Source: Thiothrix eikelboomii (GTDB lineage: Bacteria > Pseudomonadota > Gammaproteobacteria > Thiotrichales > Thiotrichaceae). From it: a stretch of 64,000 nucleotides of DNA. Each line of letters opens with the position of its first letter. Within the stretch, counting starts at the first letter, position 1. The notes under the pieces are model-generated. The model saw nothing but the letters and a program-made list of their open reading frames with translations, was not told the DNA's origin and did no database searches. This document shows, piece by piece, positions 63,795 through 64,000 of this stretch. The stretch is taken from assembly GCF_900167255.1 (NCBI RefSeq), contig NZ_FUYB01000004.1:186001-250000 (forward strand), written 5' to 3'. The translations under genes and the position numbers were made by a program.

Positions 63795-64000
63795 ATGAAT
63801 TTTCTGTATCACTCAAAAATTATCCTGAGCATCGTATTGATTGCCACTCTGTTGAGTGCTTGTACGACGGCCAGTGTGCCTTTAGGTAAAGCAAACCAAC
63901 AGCCGAGCCTCATCCAGCAGCCTGTGTTTCGGATGAGTGATGGCACTGAGCTATTCGCACAACAGTGGCCTAGTCCGGGCAAGGCAAAAGCGCATTTATT
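63795..64000 (+). CDS. Lipoprotein with alpha/beta-hydrolase start (partial)
   Basis: The frame from ATG 63795 runs off the right edge (68 codons). It starts with a lipoprotein signal (SIVLIATLLSAC with Cys near residue 23), followed by FRMSDGTELFAQQWPS, the N-terminal strand pattern of alpha/beta-hydrolases such as monoacylglycerol lipase-like enzymes. The catalytic part is beyond the window, so the assignment is provisional. Confidence 0.6.
   Translation, partial: MNFLYHSKIILSIVLIATLLSACTTASVPLGKANQQPSLIQQPVFRMSDGTELFAQQWPSPGKAKAHL

Noticed and set aside
1-64000. CRISPR arrays, rRNA, tRNA genes and a replication origin
   Set aside because: No regularly spaced direct repeats, cloverleaf-like segments, rRNA stretches or DnaA-box clusters were noticed, but a covariance search was not possible here.

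Overview
The window reads as the chromosome of a gammaproteobacterial sulfur-oxidising, CO2-fixing bacterium, most likely a Thiothrix/Thiolinea-type member of the Thiotrichales. The support is a form I RuBisCO operon with CbbR and the CbbQ/CbbO activase, a secreted Gly/Met-rich protein resembling sulfur globule proteins, an exported DsrE-like protein, and a typical gammaproteobacterial housekeeping set (gyrA, aceEF, pcnB-folK, cysS, leuA, rnt). The species is inferred from gene content only. No rRNA, tRNA or CRISPR array was seen.

Layout. 1-8.5 kb: end of a Bat (VWA/TPR and BatD) operon, a helix-hairpin-helix protein with a histone H1-like tail, a DMSP-demethylase-like gene lying between two IS3-type end sequences, an OmpA-type lipoprotein pair, and a hydroxypyruvate reductase-like dehydrogenase. 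8.6-13.2 kb: MltB-type transglycosylase, serine-glyoxylate aminotransferase, pyrD and the candidate sulfur globule protein. 13.2-26.6 kb: a sugar block (porin, fructokinase, zwf, pgl, edd, pgi, eda, then mgsA, pyk, glgC and an MFS carrier) behind a long leader with a promoter and a LacI-type palindrome. It encodes the whole Entner-Doudoroff route plus links to glycogen. 26.7-33.9 kb: gyrA, a Nudix hydrolase, ppnP, an unusual thioredoxin fusion, a DUF4124 protein and a thiolase.

34.0-40.7 kb: divergent cbbR and cbbL-cbbS-orf104-cbbQ-cbbO. Three of its four spacers carry large palindromes. The dehydrogenase and aminotransferase at 7.6-11.1 kb could serve the glycolate salvage that RuBisCO oxygenation requires. 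40.7-46.6 kb: an accessory island made of an IS66 fragment, a broken HerA/VirB4-like ATPase, an intact operon of a cytoplasmic subtilisin-like protease and an AAA ATPase, a DUF5131 fragment, a 5'-truncated HTH regulator and an orphan HigA-like antitoxin. The protease-ATPase pair is the best candidate here for a little-described (possibly defence) system.

46.7-64 kb: pyruvate dehydrogenase E2/E1, rnt with a methyltransferase, pcnB-folK, leuA-udg-rimI, a beta-propeller protein without an export signal, pssA, an acidic helical protein, the DsrE-like protein, cysS, an OsmC protein and the start of a lipoprotein hydrolase. Most starts were chosen by Shine-Dalgarno position and family length. Several lie downstream of the longest open frame.
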